64,000 bases of DNA from JANNPJ01 sp965200525 (GCA_965200525.1 OZ241368.1:4898001-4962000), one strand, 5' to 3'; positions 16,769-26,076 are shown, counted from the stretch's first letter. Made by a program: numbers and translations. The notes: generated by a model from the sequence alone, not told the origin.

Positions 16769-18555
16769 CAGAAGGGAATGTCCTCGAAGTCGTCGTCCTC
16801 GTCGGGTCCGGCGCCGGGCAGCCGGCTGAACACGTCGGCGCGCGAGGCCCCCCGCGGGCCCGGGGGAGCCGGCGGGCTCACGCACTCCGACAGGCGCGTG
16901 GCCCAGGCCGGGAACGGGAACGTCACCGCCAGGGGGACGGGGATCTCCGGCTGGGAGATGAACATCGTGCCGGGCTTGGCCAGGGTCGCCCGCTGGCGCT
17001 GGGAGGAGGGCAGGAACCCGTACTCCGGGCGGCCGGCCTCGGCCGGGTCCAGGCGCCCGACGATCTTGATCGAGGAGTTGGAGACGATCCGTCGCTCCAC
17101 CTCACTGGCCGTCTGCTGGGCCCCGATGAGGATGATGCCCAGCGAGCGCCCGCGTTCGGCGATGTCCAGGAGCACGTCCTTGATCGGGGAGTTGCCCTCG
17201 CGTGGGGCGTACTTGTTCAGCTCGTCGATCATCGTGAACAGCAGCCCGCCGGGACCGGCGGCTTCCTTGCGGGCGGTCTCGGCAGCCAGGACCACCCCGA
17301 CCACGAACCGCTGGGCCCGCTCGGGCAGGTTGTGCAGGTCCACCACCGTGACCTGCTGGTTCGAGGTGTCGATGGCCCGCATCGCGCTCGTGGTGAGGTC
17401 ACCGCGAAGGATCGGGCGCAGCGGCTTGAGCGATGACCTCAGCCGCCGGACGAAGGCGTTGATCGTGCCCACCCCGGTCACGGGGCCGGCCCACTCCGCG
17501 CGGGTCGCCTCGTCGTTGAGCTTGTCGACGAGGAGGTCGACCAGCTCGTCCCAGGTGCGGGCGAGCTCGCCGTCGATGCTGACCGCACCGTCCTTGCCGG
17601 CCGGCACGGCGTCCTGCTTGAGCCGGTTGGCCACCTGGTGCACGACGATCGTGTACTGGTTGCGCTCGTCCTCGGCGTCGGCGAACACGTACGGCAGCAG
17701 CTCGCCGGCGCAGAACTCCTGCAGCGTCCACCAGAACGCGTTCACCCCGCTGGTGCGCCCGGTGACGTTCGGCGCGCCGGTGGTGTCGCCGGGCAGCGGG
17801 GGAGCGAAGAATCCGACCGATTCGAAGGGCGCGGCCGGCAGGTCCAGGGCGGCGTAGTCCAGGCGCAGGTCGTCGTCCAGGCGCGTGTTGGCCTGGTCGA
17901 GGAAGAGCAGGTCCTCGCCCTTGACCGAGAACACCAGGGCCTTGGCGTTGACGGCCTTGGTGCCCAGGGCGCCGGACTTGAACAGCGAGTGCAGCAGGAA
18001 CAGGGCGAAGCTGGTCTTGGTGGCCACCCCGGAGATGCCGGAGATGGACACATGCGCGCCGCGGGTGCCGTCGAGGAACTCCAGGTTCAGGTAGATTGGC
18101 AGGCCGTCGCGGCCCCGGCCCACCGGAACCTTGCGTTCCATCTGGTCGAAGTAGAGGGCCTGTGCGCGCTCGGTGCCCGTCGCCCGCCGGGCCACCTCGC
18201 CCGGCGTTGGCGGCACGTAGTACTCCGGCTCCACCCGGGTCGTGCTGATCTCTGCGATCTCCTGCACCCGCGCCGGCAGGACACCGTCGGAGATGAGGAA
18301 GACGTCCGAGCCGAAGCTCGCCCCCTCGTGGCGCGAGCGCACCTCGGTGACGATCCCGCTGGTCATCACCGGTCCCACTCCTGGGACCACGCGGATTGTG
18401 ACGACCACGTCGTCGAGTTGCAGGTAGGCATCGGGCTCGAGGGCGACGTGGAAAAGCAGGGGCGTGGAGTCCTCGGTGCCGGCCACGCGCCCGACCTGGC
18501 CCTCCAGCGGTGCGCCACCGACCGGCGTCCCGTGATGGACGACACTCTCGGTCAC
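16768..18555 (-). CDS. herA: HerA-like hexameric DNA translocase ATPase
   Basis: 595 residues, GTG start preceded by AAAGAGAG. The N-terminal 130 residues form a beta-rich HAS-barrel-like domain. The RecA-like core has a variant Walker A, GISGVATKT (173-181), in place of the usual GxxGxGKT. It also has Walker B LLFTMIDELNKYAP near residue 440 and a further motif, ILIGAQQTASEV. HerA forms a ring that pumps DNA and stimulates NurA. First gene of the operon with sbcD, sbcC and nurA; each junction overlaps or is within three bases. The last residues are acidic (DEDDDFEDIPF), a possible interaction tail. Confidence 0.9.
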   Translation of the reverse strand: MTESVVHHGTPVGGAPLEGQVGRVAGTEDSTPLLFHVALEPDAYLQLDDVVVTIRVVPGVGPVMTSGIVTEVRSRHEGASFGSDVFLISDGVLPARVQEIAEISTTRVEPEYYVPPTPGEVARRATGTERAQALYFDQMERKVPVGRGRDGLPIYLNLEFLDGTRGAHVSISGISGVATKTSFALFLLHSLFKSGALGTKAVNAKALVFSVKGEDLLFLDQANTRLDDDLRLDYAALDLPAAPFESVGFFAPPLPGDTTGAPNVTGRTSGVNAFWWTLQEFCAGELLPYVFADAEDERNQYTIVVHQVANRLKQDAVPAGKDGAVSIDGELARTWDELVDLLVDKLNDEATRAEWAGPVTGVGTINAFVRRLRSSLKPLRPILRGDLTTSAMRAIDTSNQQVTVVDLHNLPERAQRFVVGVVLAAETARKEAAGPGGLLFTMIDELNKYAPREGNSPIKDVLLDIAERGRSLGIILIGAQQTASEVERRIVSNSSIKIVGRLDPAEAGRPEYGFLPSSQRQRATLAKPGTMFISQPEIPVPLAVTFPFPAWATRLSECVSPPAPPGPRGASRADVFSRLPGAGPDEDDDFEDIPF

Positions 18556-19073
18556 TGCTGCTCTCTTTCTGCCTTATCCCCGGCCCGGCGCGAGGAGACC
18601 CTCCGGCCACCGTACGTTGGCCTGCCATCACCGACGAAACTCCCACTCCGCCTGCTCAGCCGTGGATTGTCACGACTGTTCATGTTCGACCAGAAACCGC
18701 AGCTGGGCCGATGTCGTGCCCACCGCTCATCGAAGTCATCGTCCAAACGGGCCTGAGGAGGCATCGCGGCCGGTTCGGGATCGCCGCGTTGGTGAGAGCA
18801 GACGTGGGCTCAAGCGCTCGGGGCCCTTGGCAAGGAGATGTCCGATTAATACTCTACCCGGCAGGGCGTCGATCGAATCATCTACAGAATGATGCAATGC
18901 AGGTTCAGGTCATTCGCGTCAGTTATCGATTGATAGTCCATGGAACAGGCTGATAGGGCGAAATCTGTCTGCCTCTCGCCCGTTGTGTCAGATACCTTGG
19001 GGGTTACCGGGCTGCGCAAAGGGCAAGAGACATTACTTCTGGCTTTATCTTGTGAGTCCATCGACTTGCAAGA
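18556..19073. other. Upstream region of the herA operon, no supported gene
   Basis: It contains the presumed promoter region for herA on the minus strand and the downstream flank of a DUF397 gene. Open frames here are arginine/serine-rich and lack start signals. The stretch 18840-19080 is noticeably more AT-rich than its surroundings. Confidence 0.4.
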
Positions 19074-19301
19074 TTATAGGTTGAATTCATTTCTCTTGAC
19101 ACCAGCTATGAACTCTCGCCACTCGTCACCGTCGAAGGTCAACACCGGGCTGTCGGATCGTTTGGAATCACGCACGCGAACAACCTGCCCGTCCGAGCTC
19201 ACTTCCACACAGGTGGTGCTGGAGCAGAAACTGGAACGCTGCCAGTTCGGATCCGGGCTGTCGGCAGGTGCTGTCGCGTTGGGACGCTCCGAGGGGTTCA
19301 T
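19074..19301 (-). CDS. DUF397 protein (first copy)
   Basis: 75 residues with the typical DUF397 pattern: WQRSSFCSSTTCVEV, then VVRVRDSKRSD, then VLTFDGDEWREFIAGVK. GGAGAGG precedes the ATG. DUF397 proteins are small partners of WhiJ-type XRE regulators in actinobacteria, where they modulate development or secondary metabolism. It follows a second DUF397 gene and the XRE gene in the same direction. Confidence 0.92.
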   Translation of the reverse strand: MNPSERPNATAPADSPDPNWQRSSFCSSTTCVEVSSDGQVVRVRDSKRSDSPVLTFDGDEWREFIAGVKRNEFNL

Positions 19302-19477
19302 GGCCTCTCCGCTCCCGCGCCGGCTCTTGCACCCCCAGTCAAGGTGGCGAGACGGCGCGAAGTGTCACTTGGAGGCTAAATTGGGTGCGGCCCAAATACA
19401 AGGCACAGGGGATGACGCTCTACGCGAAGCGTGCCAAGGGCGGCGGAGCGCCTTCGGAAATCGTTGAATCTTTCCCG

Positions 19478-19699
19478 TCAAGCGTCGAACTCATCGTTTT
19501 TGACACCTGCCACGAAGGCGCGCCACTCGTCCCGGTCGAACGACAGGATGGCGCTGTCAGCTCGCTTGGAGTCCCGGACGCGAATCACGTTTCCGTTTGA
19601 GCTCACCTCGACGCAGCTAGTTGAGGAGCACAGGCTGGACCGGCTCCACTCATCCGCGGTCTCGGAAGAGGTGCGGTCGGTCGGGGCGAGCTGGGACAT
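19478..19699 (-). CDS. DUF397 protein (second copy)
   Basis: 73 residues, same pattern as its neighbour (SRSSLCSSTSCVEVSSNG, IRVRDSKRAD, EWRAFVAGVKNDEF). The two copies are close in sequence, so this is a local duplication. It lies 68 bases after the XRE gene and is probably co-transcribed with it. Confidence 0.92.
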   Translation of the reverse strand: MSQLAPTDRTSSETADEWSRSSLCSSTSCVEVSSNGNVIRVRDSKRADSAILSFDRDEWRAFVAGVKNDEFDA

Positions 19700-19767
19700 C
19701 GTTCGGATACCTCTCGGCAGAGGCCTAGCGGTAGATCAACACAACGTCGACCCATCGCGCAGGCCGG

Positions 19768-20631
19768 CTATTGGAGTGTGTGGTGGAATTTCTTGAGCCA
19801 GGCAGTGGACTCGACGGGCCCAAGTGCGCTTTCGGTCAGAACGCTTTGAAATACGGTCCCGTAGTGCTCAACTTGGACTGTGTTGTCAACGATGAAATTC
19901 CCGAACAGTCCTTCAACGTAAACCATGGGAGCCAGGCCAAAATTGGCCGGATATTTGAGAATCTGAAAGGTGCCGTCCAGTCCGGGATAGGGGCCGGCGG
20001 TGAATGGCACAACCTGTAGGGTCAGATTCGGTAGCTGTATCAGTTCGAGGATTCTAACGATCTGAGCCGCAATCACCCCGTCGCCGAGGGGACGCCAGAA
20101 CATGGCCTCGTCGACGATTGCATGGAAGGAAAGCTCACCCGAAATCAACCGTTCTTGCCTCTTTTGGCGAACAGCCACTTGATCTTCGATGAATCGTTCG
20201 GTCAGTTCGCCCGCCGGACGAACCCGGCTGAGCAGAGCGCGAGTGACCTCTGATGTTTGCAAGAGTCCGGGCACGCGCAGAGTCTCGAGCGCATCCAAGT
20301 GGATGGAGGCTGACTCCAGACCGAGGAAGGTCGCCGCCTGGTCGTCCTGCACGCTGAAGTCGGCCCACCAGCCTCTTCGGCGAGCCTCGACGGCCAGACC
20401 TTGTAGTTCGGCGATCTCATCCTCGGAGGCGCCGTAGAACCGGCCCAAGTCACGGACGTCGCGCGCGACGGCGGCACGTTCGCCGGTCTCGAGCCTGCTG
20501 ATTTTGGACGTGCTGCCCATGAGTTCGCGTGCGGCGTCTTCGGGAGTTTTGCCTGCCTGCAGGCGCAGTCGACGCAGCCGGGCCGCGAGAATCAGGCGCC
20601 CAGCGGTCGGATTAGGCCGCGAAAGTGACAT
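19768..20631 (-). CDS. WhiJ-like XRE regulator with DUF5753 domain
   Basis: 287 residues from ATG 20631; the longer frame to 20814 adds a Cys/His-rich tail unlikely to be translated. Residues about 10-65 form a helix-turn-helix (LRRLRLQAGKTPEDAAREL, then STSKISRLETGER). The rest is the DUF5753 ligand-like domain, with the hallmark LLQTSEVTRALL and a YVEGLFGNFIVDN-type stretch near the end. This regulator type forms a functional unit with small DUF397 proteins, two of which follow. The direct target is unknown. Confidence 0.92.
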   Translation of the reverse strand: MSLSRPNPTAGRLILAARLRRLRLQAGKTPEDAARELMGSTSKISRLETGERAAVARDVRDLGRFYGASEDEIAELQGLAVEARRRGWWADFSVQDDQAATFLGLESASIHLDALETLRVPGLLQTSEVTRALLSRVRPAGELTERFIEDQVAVRQKRQERLISGELSFHAIVDEAMFWRPLGDGVIAAQIVRILELIQLPNLTLQVVPFTAGPYPGLDGTFQILKYPANFGLAPMVYVEGLFGNFIVDNTVQVEHYGTVFQSVLTESALGPVESTAWLKKFHHTLQ

Positions 20632-21039
20632 CTGTCCAGCTCTGTCAATTGCCAAATGTTTAGTGCAATCTAGAGTATGACACATGCACCCGAACGCTCT
20701 GCGATTGCCCCTCGTAGCATGCCTGGTGGCAGGCGGGCGTGTAGCAATCTGCACAGCGCAGTTGTAGTCGCACCCGGTCTCCCATGTCTGCGACACGCCG
20801 AGAGGCTCGCTCAAGTCGTGATGAGGGAGGCAGGTGAGCCCCCATAAAGCACCGTGTTGCGGGCAGGCAACCTCCAGCAGGCGTCTGACTGCCGTGCCGA
20901 CAAGTTCTTCGCGGAGGCCGCCCTATAGCGACCACATGCATCTCGATCGCTTGCCGGCTTCATGGACGGGGGTTCCGATCATGATCGTCGTGATCCAGTG
21001 CTGGTTCGAGGGTCAGGCACGTCCCCCTCTGGAGGGGTC
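20632..21039. other. Divergent intergenic region
   Basis: It separates the XRE gene (minus) from the next plus-strand gene. The 70 bases next to the XRE start are AT-richer, as expected for a promoter, but I see no box convincing enough to place. No supported gene. Confidence 0.35.
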
Positions 21040-21855
21040 ATGACCTCCGGGCCGTCCCACCTGAGCAACCGGAACGGCGATTCGCCATCGCTGGTAAGGG
21101 CTCTGGTCGCGCTCGAACGTGGGGACTGGCGAGGCGCCATGGCTCTTATGGCCGACGACGGTGCATCGCACGAGGGCCTGATGGCGGTCGCTGGTCTGCT
21201 GGCGCTCAGCATGTTCTGCCAGGCCGTTGGGGATGTTTTGGCCGCCTGGCGGCACCTTGGCGATGTCGCTCAGATCCTCCCTGAGACGATGAGCCGCACC
21301 GACCAAAGCGAATCAGTGCGCCGGATGAACCCCCCTCGCCTTCCTGAGCCTGACAGTCACGACATGGCGCCGGTCATGATGACGGCCTGCCGGATCGCGT
21401 GGCGTGAGCAGAGCGAGCTGTTCAATCTGCGGGACCGCTTCCGAGCGCCGGGCCGCACGCCGCGTGAGGAACTGGTCGATGCCTGCATCGAGTACCTCAT
21501 GTGGGTGGAATTCGACCCGTGGACCTGGCAGCACCGCAGCGGCGACCCTTATTCTCCACTGACGGGAGTGGTCCTACCTCGGTCTTTCGGGACCCCACAG
21601 CGAACCGATATGTGTGCACGGGCGAGCGCGCTGCGCAAACTGGCCGTCCCTGGGCTCGGCGATCTGAGTGAGTCGGTGTGGAAGGACGTCGGTGCTTACC
21701 GAGGCCTTCGGGGCTTGGCACTGCGACGACTGGCGGATCGGCCGCTGATCCCGTGGCAGCGAGGGCCCACGACACCGACCGTCCGCGAAGTCCCGGTCCG
21801 AAGGGGCCGTGATGCCGCCTGGAACTACGCCCAGGCGTGGATTCTTGACCTCTGA
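21040..21855 (+). CDS. Uncharacterised protein
   Basis: 271 residues from ATG 21040, chosen because GGAGGGG sits just upstream; the frame is open from 20962. The N-terminal third is helical (SLVRALVALERGDWRGAMAL, a TPR-like look). The centre holds conserved-looking Trp residues (WREQSELFNLRDRF; MWVEFDPWTWQ). No signal peptide or membrane segment. No family recognised. The next gene starts 140 bases downstream in the same direction. Confidence 0.65.
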   Translation: MTSGPSHLSNRNGDSPSLVRALVALERGDWRGAMALMADDGASHEGLMAVAGLLALSMFCQAVGDVLAAWRHLGDVAQILPETMSRTDQSESVRRMNPPRLPEPDSHDMAPVMMTACRIAWREQSELFNLRDRFRAPGRTPREELVDACIEYLMWVEFDPWTWQHRSGDPYSPLTGVVLPRSFGTPQRTDMCARASALRKLAVPGLGDLSESVWKDVGAYRGLRGLALRRLADRPLIPWQRGPTTPTVREVPVRRGRDAAWNYAQAWILDL

Positions 21856-21994
21856 GGTCTGGCTAGTGGCCGTTTGCGGTGCGATGATCGATGAATCTGA
21901 TGCTGCTGAAACTTCAGGTGAAATCAGTGTCACTTGGCCACGTTCGCTCGAATCAACTTGCTCCGCAGGTTTGTTTCAGGAAAGTGAGGCCCAG

Positions 21995-23383
21995 ATGACG
22001 GTGTCCGTGGCGCTGTTTCCTGGTGGTCGTCGCGTCGATGCCGAACCCGAGGTGACATTTGCCTTCGCGGGCGACGAGTCGGTGAGCGACCTACGGTTCG
22101 AGTCGCGTCTCGGGCTCGGGGTGCGCCTGGTGATCGATCCGGTCTTCCCTCAGCGCTGGCGCGTGATCCGAGTGGCGCACCTTGATACTGAGAGCGAGCC
22201 TCTGATCAGGGCTTTGGTGGGGACAGCCGCGACGCGTCGGGTGTCTGCTCGTTTGCAGGAGCTACGTACCGACGTCTCGAATGGTGCTCGGTCAGCTGTC
22301 GTTGAGCCCATCGCGGTGGACTCCTCAAGCGCCGGACCCTGGTTGCGAGTCGCGACGACCGATGCGTTGGATCGTTGGCTGGAGCTTCCGCTTGATCAGT
22401 CATTGGTCGACGCCGAGAGGGGCATCGCTCGGGGCCGGGCAGCGTTGACTCTGCCCGAAGGTGCAGCCCGCCAAGCCGTGATCGCCGAGGCATTGCTGTT
22501 GGCTCGGCGGGCCTCGCGAGGACTGGCAGGGTATCTGGCACGACTGAGTCTGTTGAATCAGCCTCCCCCTGTGATTCTGCTGAATGCACTGAAGCAGTTG
22601 GTCGAGGGGTATGACGCGCTGATCGGTGAAGTCACTGGCCCTGATCGCGACTTGCGACGCGTGGTGACGCGGTGGGCCACCGTGGGGGACGGGGCGCCCG
22701 GCGGTTCCCCAGACAGGAGCTCGAGCCAGCCCCTAGACCGCAAGCCTGGTAACCATGTCGAGCCAGTGGTCCTTGCCGAGATTCGTGATCAATCTCAGCG
22801 TCTGGCCAACCTCGTCGATCTACGACAAGTCCGAGCCAGGGTGTTTGCGGTGATGAACGATCTTGAGACGGGCGAGGTCAGTGTCGTGCACACCCCGGAG
22901 CAGGATGCCCAGTCGGTGATGGTGAAGGTGGCGGCCTTCGGCCCGGTCACGGCAAGTTCGGGCCTGGGGGCACGGATGCTCGTCAGGCTCGTGGATCGAG
23001 GCTCGGGTTGGGCTCGCAGCGAGGCCCTACTGACCCTCTCTCGCGAGCCACAGGGGCCGGACAGCGAAAGCCGCCTGGTGTTCTCGGGAACGGCGGTTCT
23101 GAACGGGGCCAGCCTTGAGGATGTGCGAGCCGATGTGTTCGACGCTCTGAGTCTGGTGCCGCCGGCAGCAGCAGACGACGATGTGGCGATGCTGAGCGTG
23201 CGACGAGCCGTCCTTTCTCTGCGTGAACTGCGCCAGCTCATCGCGCGAGCACGAATCCCATCGGCCTCGGGTGGTCGGTTGCGGTTGAAGCGTGGCATAC
23301 GAGAAGCTGCCCAGAGCGGGGTTTCTGGGCCTGGTGAACTAATGGTTGCCGAACTTGCGGCGGCCCATCACGGTGCGATGTGA
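21995..23383 (+). CDS. Uncharacterised protein
   Basis: 462 residues from ATG 21995, with GTGAGG upstream; the open frame begins at 21809 but overlaps the preceding gene. It begins with a beta-rich part (VSVALFPGGRRVDAEPEVTFAF). A helical middle region follows (ALLLARRASRGLAGYLARLS), then a C-terminal half with strands. No membrane segment or catalytic motif that I recognise. A perfect hairpin terminator follows the stop codon directly, so this is the last gene of its transcript. Confidence 0.65.
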   Translation: MTVSVALFPGGRRVDAEPEVTFAFAGDESVSDLRFESRLGLGVRLVIDPVFPQRWRVIRVAHLDTESEPLIRALVGTAATRRVSARLQELRTDVSNGARSAVVEPIAVDSSSAGPWLRVATTDALDRWLELPLDQSLVDAERGIARGRAALTLPEGAARQAVIAEALLLARRASRGLAGYLARLSLLNQPPPVILLNALKQLVEGYDALIGEVTGPDRDLRRVVTRWATVGDGAPGGSPDRSSSQPLDRKPGNHVEPVVLAEIRDQSQRLANLVDLRQVRARVFAVMNDLETGEVSVVHTPEQDAQSVMVKVAAFGPVTASSGLGARMLVRLVDRGSGWARSEALLTLSREPQGPDSESRLVFSGTAVLNGASLEDVRADVFDALSLVPPAAADDDVAMLSVRRAVLSLRELRQLIARARIPSASGGRLRLKRGIREAAQSGVSGPGELMVAELAAAHHGAM

Positions 23384-23384
23384 T

Positions 23385-23409
23385 GAATGGTCCCGCGGTG
23401 GGACCATTC
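23385..23409 (+). terminator. Strong hairpin terminator
   Basis: GAATGGTCCC and GGGACCATTC form a perfect 10-bp stem around a 5-base loop (GCGGT), starting two bases after the stop codon. There is no T-run, which is common in high-GC actinobacteria. Confidence 0.75.
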
Positions 23410-23523
23410 GGTCCTACGGCACGACCGAGAGGTTCGCGGGTGGAACCAGGGCATGCCGTGAGAGGGCCGTGCGGCCCCGGCTCAGCGCCGCGCGGATCTA
23501 TCTCAGGCTCGTATGGTGCTGCC

Positions 23524-23539
23524 GTGGAACCAGTTCCAC
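23524..23539. promoter_or_regulatory. Perfect 16-bp palindrome, candidate operator
   Basis: GTGGAACCAGTTCCAC is fully symmetric and lies 33 bases before the next gene start. Its half-site GTGGAACCAG recurs at 23440-23449, where it forms part of a second inverted repeat (GGTTC...GAACC, 23431-23447). Confidence 0.5.
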
Positions 23540-23571
23540 GATAGCTGGGTAAATGGTCTGACGATGAGTGG

Positions 23572-24081
23572 GTGCTGAAGAAACTATCCACCCTAAAAGA
23601 GACGGCCGCTCCCCAAGGCTGGCTCATGTCCTCCAGCGTCGGGTCGTTCTCCCGGCCCGACGCCCTGGCGGACTTCCTTTCCGTTAGCCGGCCCTGGCGC
23701 AACCATCCGGTGCCTCTGTCTCGACGAGTCACGATCGCCCTGTGGTCGCTAGCCATTGTCGACGCGATCGTGACGGTCTGGCTCGGGGCCGTCCTGACCG
23801 ACCGGTCCCCGTGCGGCGGCCCGCTGTGCGCTACGGCCACCCTCGGTGGGCATCCCGGCGTCGCCCTGGTCCTGGCGATCACCTGTTTGCTCGGCTGGCT
23901 GGTGATCGCCGTGCCTACACGCGGCCTGACCTGCGCCGGTGGGGCGCATCTGACCTTCGCCTTGCTCTCAAGCGCAGCAGGTTTGATCGCCGTGGCCGGC
24001 CCCCTCATGGTCTTGGCCCTATTCGCCGTGGCTCTGTCCCTGTTCGCCGTCGTCGTGGTGGCCGTCGCGGCCAACGCCTGA
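23572..24081 (+). CDS. Uncharacterised membrane protein
   Basis: 169 residues from GTG 23572; ATG 23626 (MSSSVGSFSRPD) is an alternative and neither has a strong binding site. About four membrane helices: IALWSLAIVDAIVTVWLGAV, VALVLAITCLLGWLVIAV, and a long hydrophobic C-terminus that could span twice. Two Cys (CGGPLCA) sit in a loop. First of three same-strand genes, with a membrane protein at each end; function unknown. Confidence 0.6.
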   Translation: MLKKLSTLKETAAPQGWLMSSSVGSFSRPDALADFLSVSRPWRNHPVPLSRRVTIALWSLAIVDAIVTVWLGAVLTDRSPCGGPLCATATLGGHPGVALVLAITCLLGWLVIAVPTRGLTCAGGAHLTFALLSSAAGLIAVAGPLMVLALFAVALSLFAVVVVAVAANA

Positions 24082-24117
24082 CTATCCGCCCTCACCCTTT
24101 ACTCCTGGAGTCCAAGC

Positions 24118-24723
24118 ATGATCACCACAGCCGCGCTGGCACCCACGCTAGCGCCGAGCGCCGATCGGCGGCAGGAACTTCTGAACTCGCATCAAGAACT
24201 GTCTCGGTTCGCCGATCTGCCTACCCCAGTGGTGCAGACCTTCAGCGAAGCGCCGGTCATCGTTCTCGACTCGCGCCGCCGGGCCTGGATCGTGCTGCCA
24301 GCCGAACGGGATCCCTTGCGCACTCGCCGAGGCCATCACCGCCTCCCAGCCCAGCAACGCCGCGACCTGCAGCGCATGGCCGACTCCGGTATACGTTTCG
24401 ACCGCCTAGTCATCGCGCATGAGCTCGATCCGGTCGGTCCAGTCGCCGAGATCGTTCACCTCCTTGCGCAGGGCCCGCGCACGTGCACGGACGAGGTGGC
24501 CTGCCGGTTGGTTGGTCCGCTGCCAGCACATCCAGGAACGGCTCGGGCAGTGGCTGTGCTCGACGCCATCGTCAGGGGTACGGCGTCCGTCGCAGCGGGA
24601 CTTGCTGGCGCTGCAGGGAGCCTCGCCCGAGATCCGATCGTGTTTGGAGTGCTCGGGCATCCTGAACCGGTCGAGCACGGCCAGCCTGCCCTCTGGTACC
24701 CGCTCACGGCGTGGACGTGGTGA
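24118..24723 (+). CDS. Uncharacterised soluble protein
   Basis: 201 residues, ATG start with CTGGAG upstream. It shows a conserved-looking core (APVIVLDSRRRAWIVLPAERD; FDRLVIAHELDP) and an end with DPIVFGVLGHPEPVEHGQP then WYPLTAWTW. The latter looks like a small binding or enzyme domain, but I know of no function. It overlaps the next gene by 13 bases if that starts at 24711, which suggests coupling. Confidence 0.6.
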   Translation: MITTAALAPTLAPSADRRQELLNSHQELSRFADLPTPVVQTFSEAPVIVLDSRRRAWIVLPAERDPLRTRRGHHRLPAQQRRDLQRMADSGIRFDRLVIAHELDPVGPVAEIVHLLAQGPRTCTDEVACRLVGPLPAHPGTARAVAVLDAIVRGTASVAAGLAGAAGSLARDPIVFGVLGHPEPVEHGQPALWYPLTAWTW

Positions 24724-25118
24724 CGATGCTTCAACCTCTCACCACCACCGTGCACCGCAGAACGCCCCTGGCACCTGCGGTGACGCGCCGGCTGTGGATA
24801 CTGTTGTGGGCCGACGTGATGGCCGCGGTCTGGATGTTCAGCGCCGGGGCCTGGTTGGACGCTCATCAGATTGCCGCCGTCCTCACGTTCGGCGGCCACC
24901 ACCTCCTAGTGCTGTTCGTAGCAGGGCTCAGTTTCTGGGCCCTGGCTGTCCTGGCCGCGTTCACCGGGGGATTCAGCACTGTCACCCCCCTCCAGAGTGT
25001 GTTGATCAGCATCGCCGCCGTGACCTCGCTCATGGCGTTGGCGGGAGTCGTGTCCGTGATCCTGTTGATTGTCGGAGGCGGGCTCTTTCTCGGCACCGTC
25101 GCGAGGCTGCTGCGGTAG
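24711..25118 (+). CDS. Uncharacterised membrane protein
   Basis: 135 residues (GTG 24711, or ATG 24726). Three membrane helices: LLWADVMAAVWMFSAGAWL, LLVLFVAGLSFWALAVLAAF, and VLISIAAVTSLMALAGVVSV extending to the end. A short basic tail (ARLLR) suggests a cytoplasmic C-terminus. Probably in one transcript with the two genes before it. Confidence 0.6.
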   Translation: MDVVTMLQPLTTTVHRRTPLAPAVTRRLWILLWADVMAAVWMFSAGAWLDAHQIAAVLTFGGHHLLVLFVAGLSFWALAVLAAFTGGFSTVTPLQSVLISIAAVTSLMALAGVVSVILLIVGGGLFLGTVARLLR

Positions 25119-25472
25119 CTGATCCTTTGCGCGGTTAGTCTTCGACCGCTGACGTCCAGTCCTTGGTGCGGGGGCAGCCGGCCCGAGCCTGTCGTAGCAG
25201 ATCGGGACCCGAGCCAGGACGGCGCCAGCGACGACCAAGGAGAGATGGGGGAAACCCGGCCATCGCGTGGCCCGCAGGTCTGATCGCGGTTGGGGCGGCG
25301 CGGCAATCGCGATGGTGGTCAGGATCTGCGCCCGGTGTGTATTGATATATGGAAAAGCGTCATGATGAGTTCGCTGCTGCTTGAGGCCCGACCAGTGCTG
25401 AGGCGATGCGCTGACACAGACCCGCGGCACACGAGACGGCACAACGGCCGTCCCAGAGCCGAAGGAATCGCC
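25119..25472. other. Intergenic region without a supported gene
   Basis: The only notable piece is the AT-rich GTATTGATATATGG near 25337-25350, a possible promoter element for the next gene. Confidence 0.3.
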
Positions 25473-25901
25473 ATGACCACGTTCTTGTCCGTTACCCCTG
25501 CCGATACAGCCCTGGCCTATCGGGTCATCGACACCCCCGGCGATCAGACGGGCCTGGTCCAGGAGATCCTTCTGAGGTCCATGCGCTGGCACGTCGTGCT
25601 CCTCGAGCAGGACCAGGACGCGTTCACCTTCGGCGCTCACGCCACCGTGATTGCTAATCTCGGCGAAGTTCCCGCCGACAGGGAGAACTTCTACGACGGA
25701 GATCCCGAATGGGGGGCGATCTTCTCCCGTATCGAGGTCGCCGGTTATGACGCCGAGGAGCAGGTGTTCTGCAACGAACTCGTTCCTTTGGGTATGTGGA
25801 TGCGTTGCGAGTACGTCGCGCCGCAGTGCGGCGTCAGCATCAGCAGTCTGTGGAACGGCGCGATGGTGGAGCTCGATGACGACGGGAACGAAATGCTCTG
25901 A
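25473..25901 (+). CDS. Uncharacterised small acidic protein
   Basis: 142 residues from ATG 25473, chosen because GAAGGA lies eight bases upstream. Acidic overall, with a run of aromatic and acidic residues (DRENFYDGDPEWGAIFSRIE) and a C-terminus ending MVELDDDGNEML. No membrane segment and no recognised domain. Confidence 0.6.
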   Translation: MTTFLSVTPADTALAYRVIDTPGDQTGLVQEILLRSMRWHVVLLEQDQDAFTFGAHATVIANLGEVPADRENFYDGDPEWGAIFSRIEVAGYDAEEQVFCNELVPLGMWMRCEYVAPQCGVSISSLWNGAMVELDDDGNEML

Positions 25902-26041
25902 CAGGGACAAGGGCCAAACGTGCAACAGCAATCACTCACTGCCCGGGCGCCTGCGCAGTTGAAGGTGGCCGCCGGGTCCCGGCGCCGTCAGGCGACCAGC
26001 CCCTCCGGGTTGTCGGAGCTCGGGAGAACGACGACGGCCCA

Positions 26042-26076
26042 TGCGCAGGTGCTGGGCGGAAGGAGTGACCTGCGCA
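26042..26076. repeat. 9-bp perfect inverted repeat
   Basis: TGCGCAGGT and ACCTGCGCA, 17 bases apart. It lies between two convergent genes and could end transcription from the left gene. Confidence 0.5.

Noticed and set aside
12251..17857. Very long plus-strand open frame (over 1,800 residues) and a 744-residue one at 11799-14033
   Set aside because: They run antisense to sbcC, sbcD and herA, are low in complexity (Gly/Arg/Ala/Ser) and exist only because of the high GC content.
18552..18764. 70-residue minus-strand frame overlapping the herA start
   Set aside because: Composition is Arg/Ser-rich, no start signal is seen, and no known operon of this kind has such a gene.
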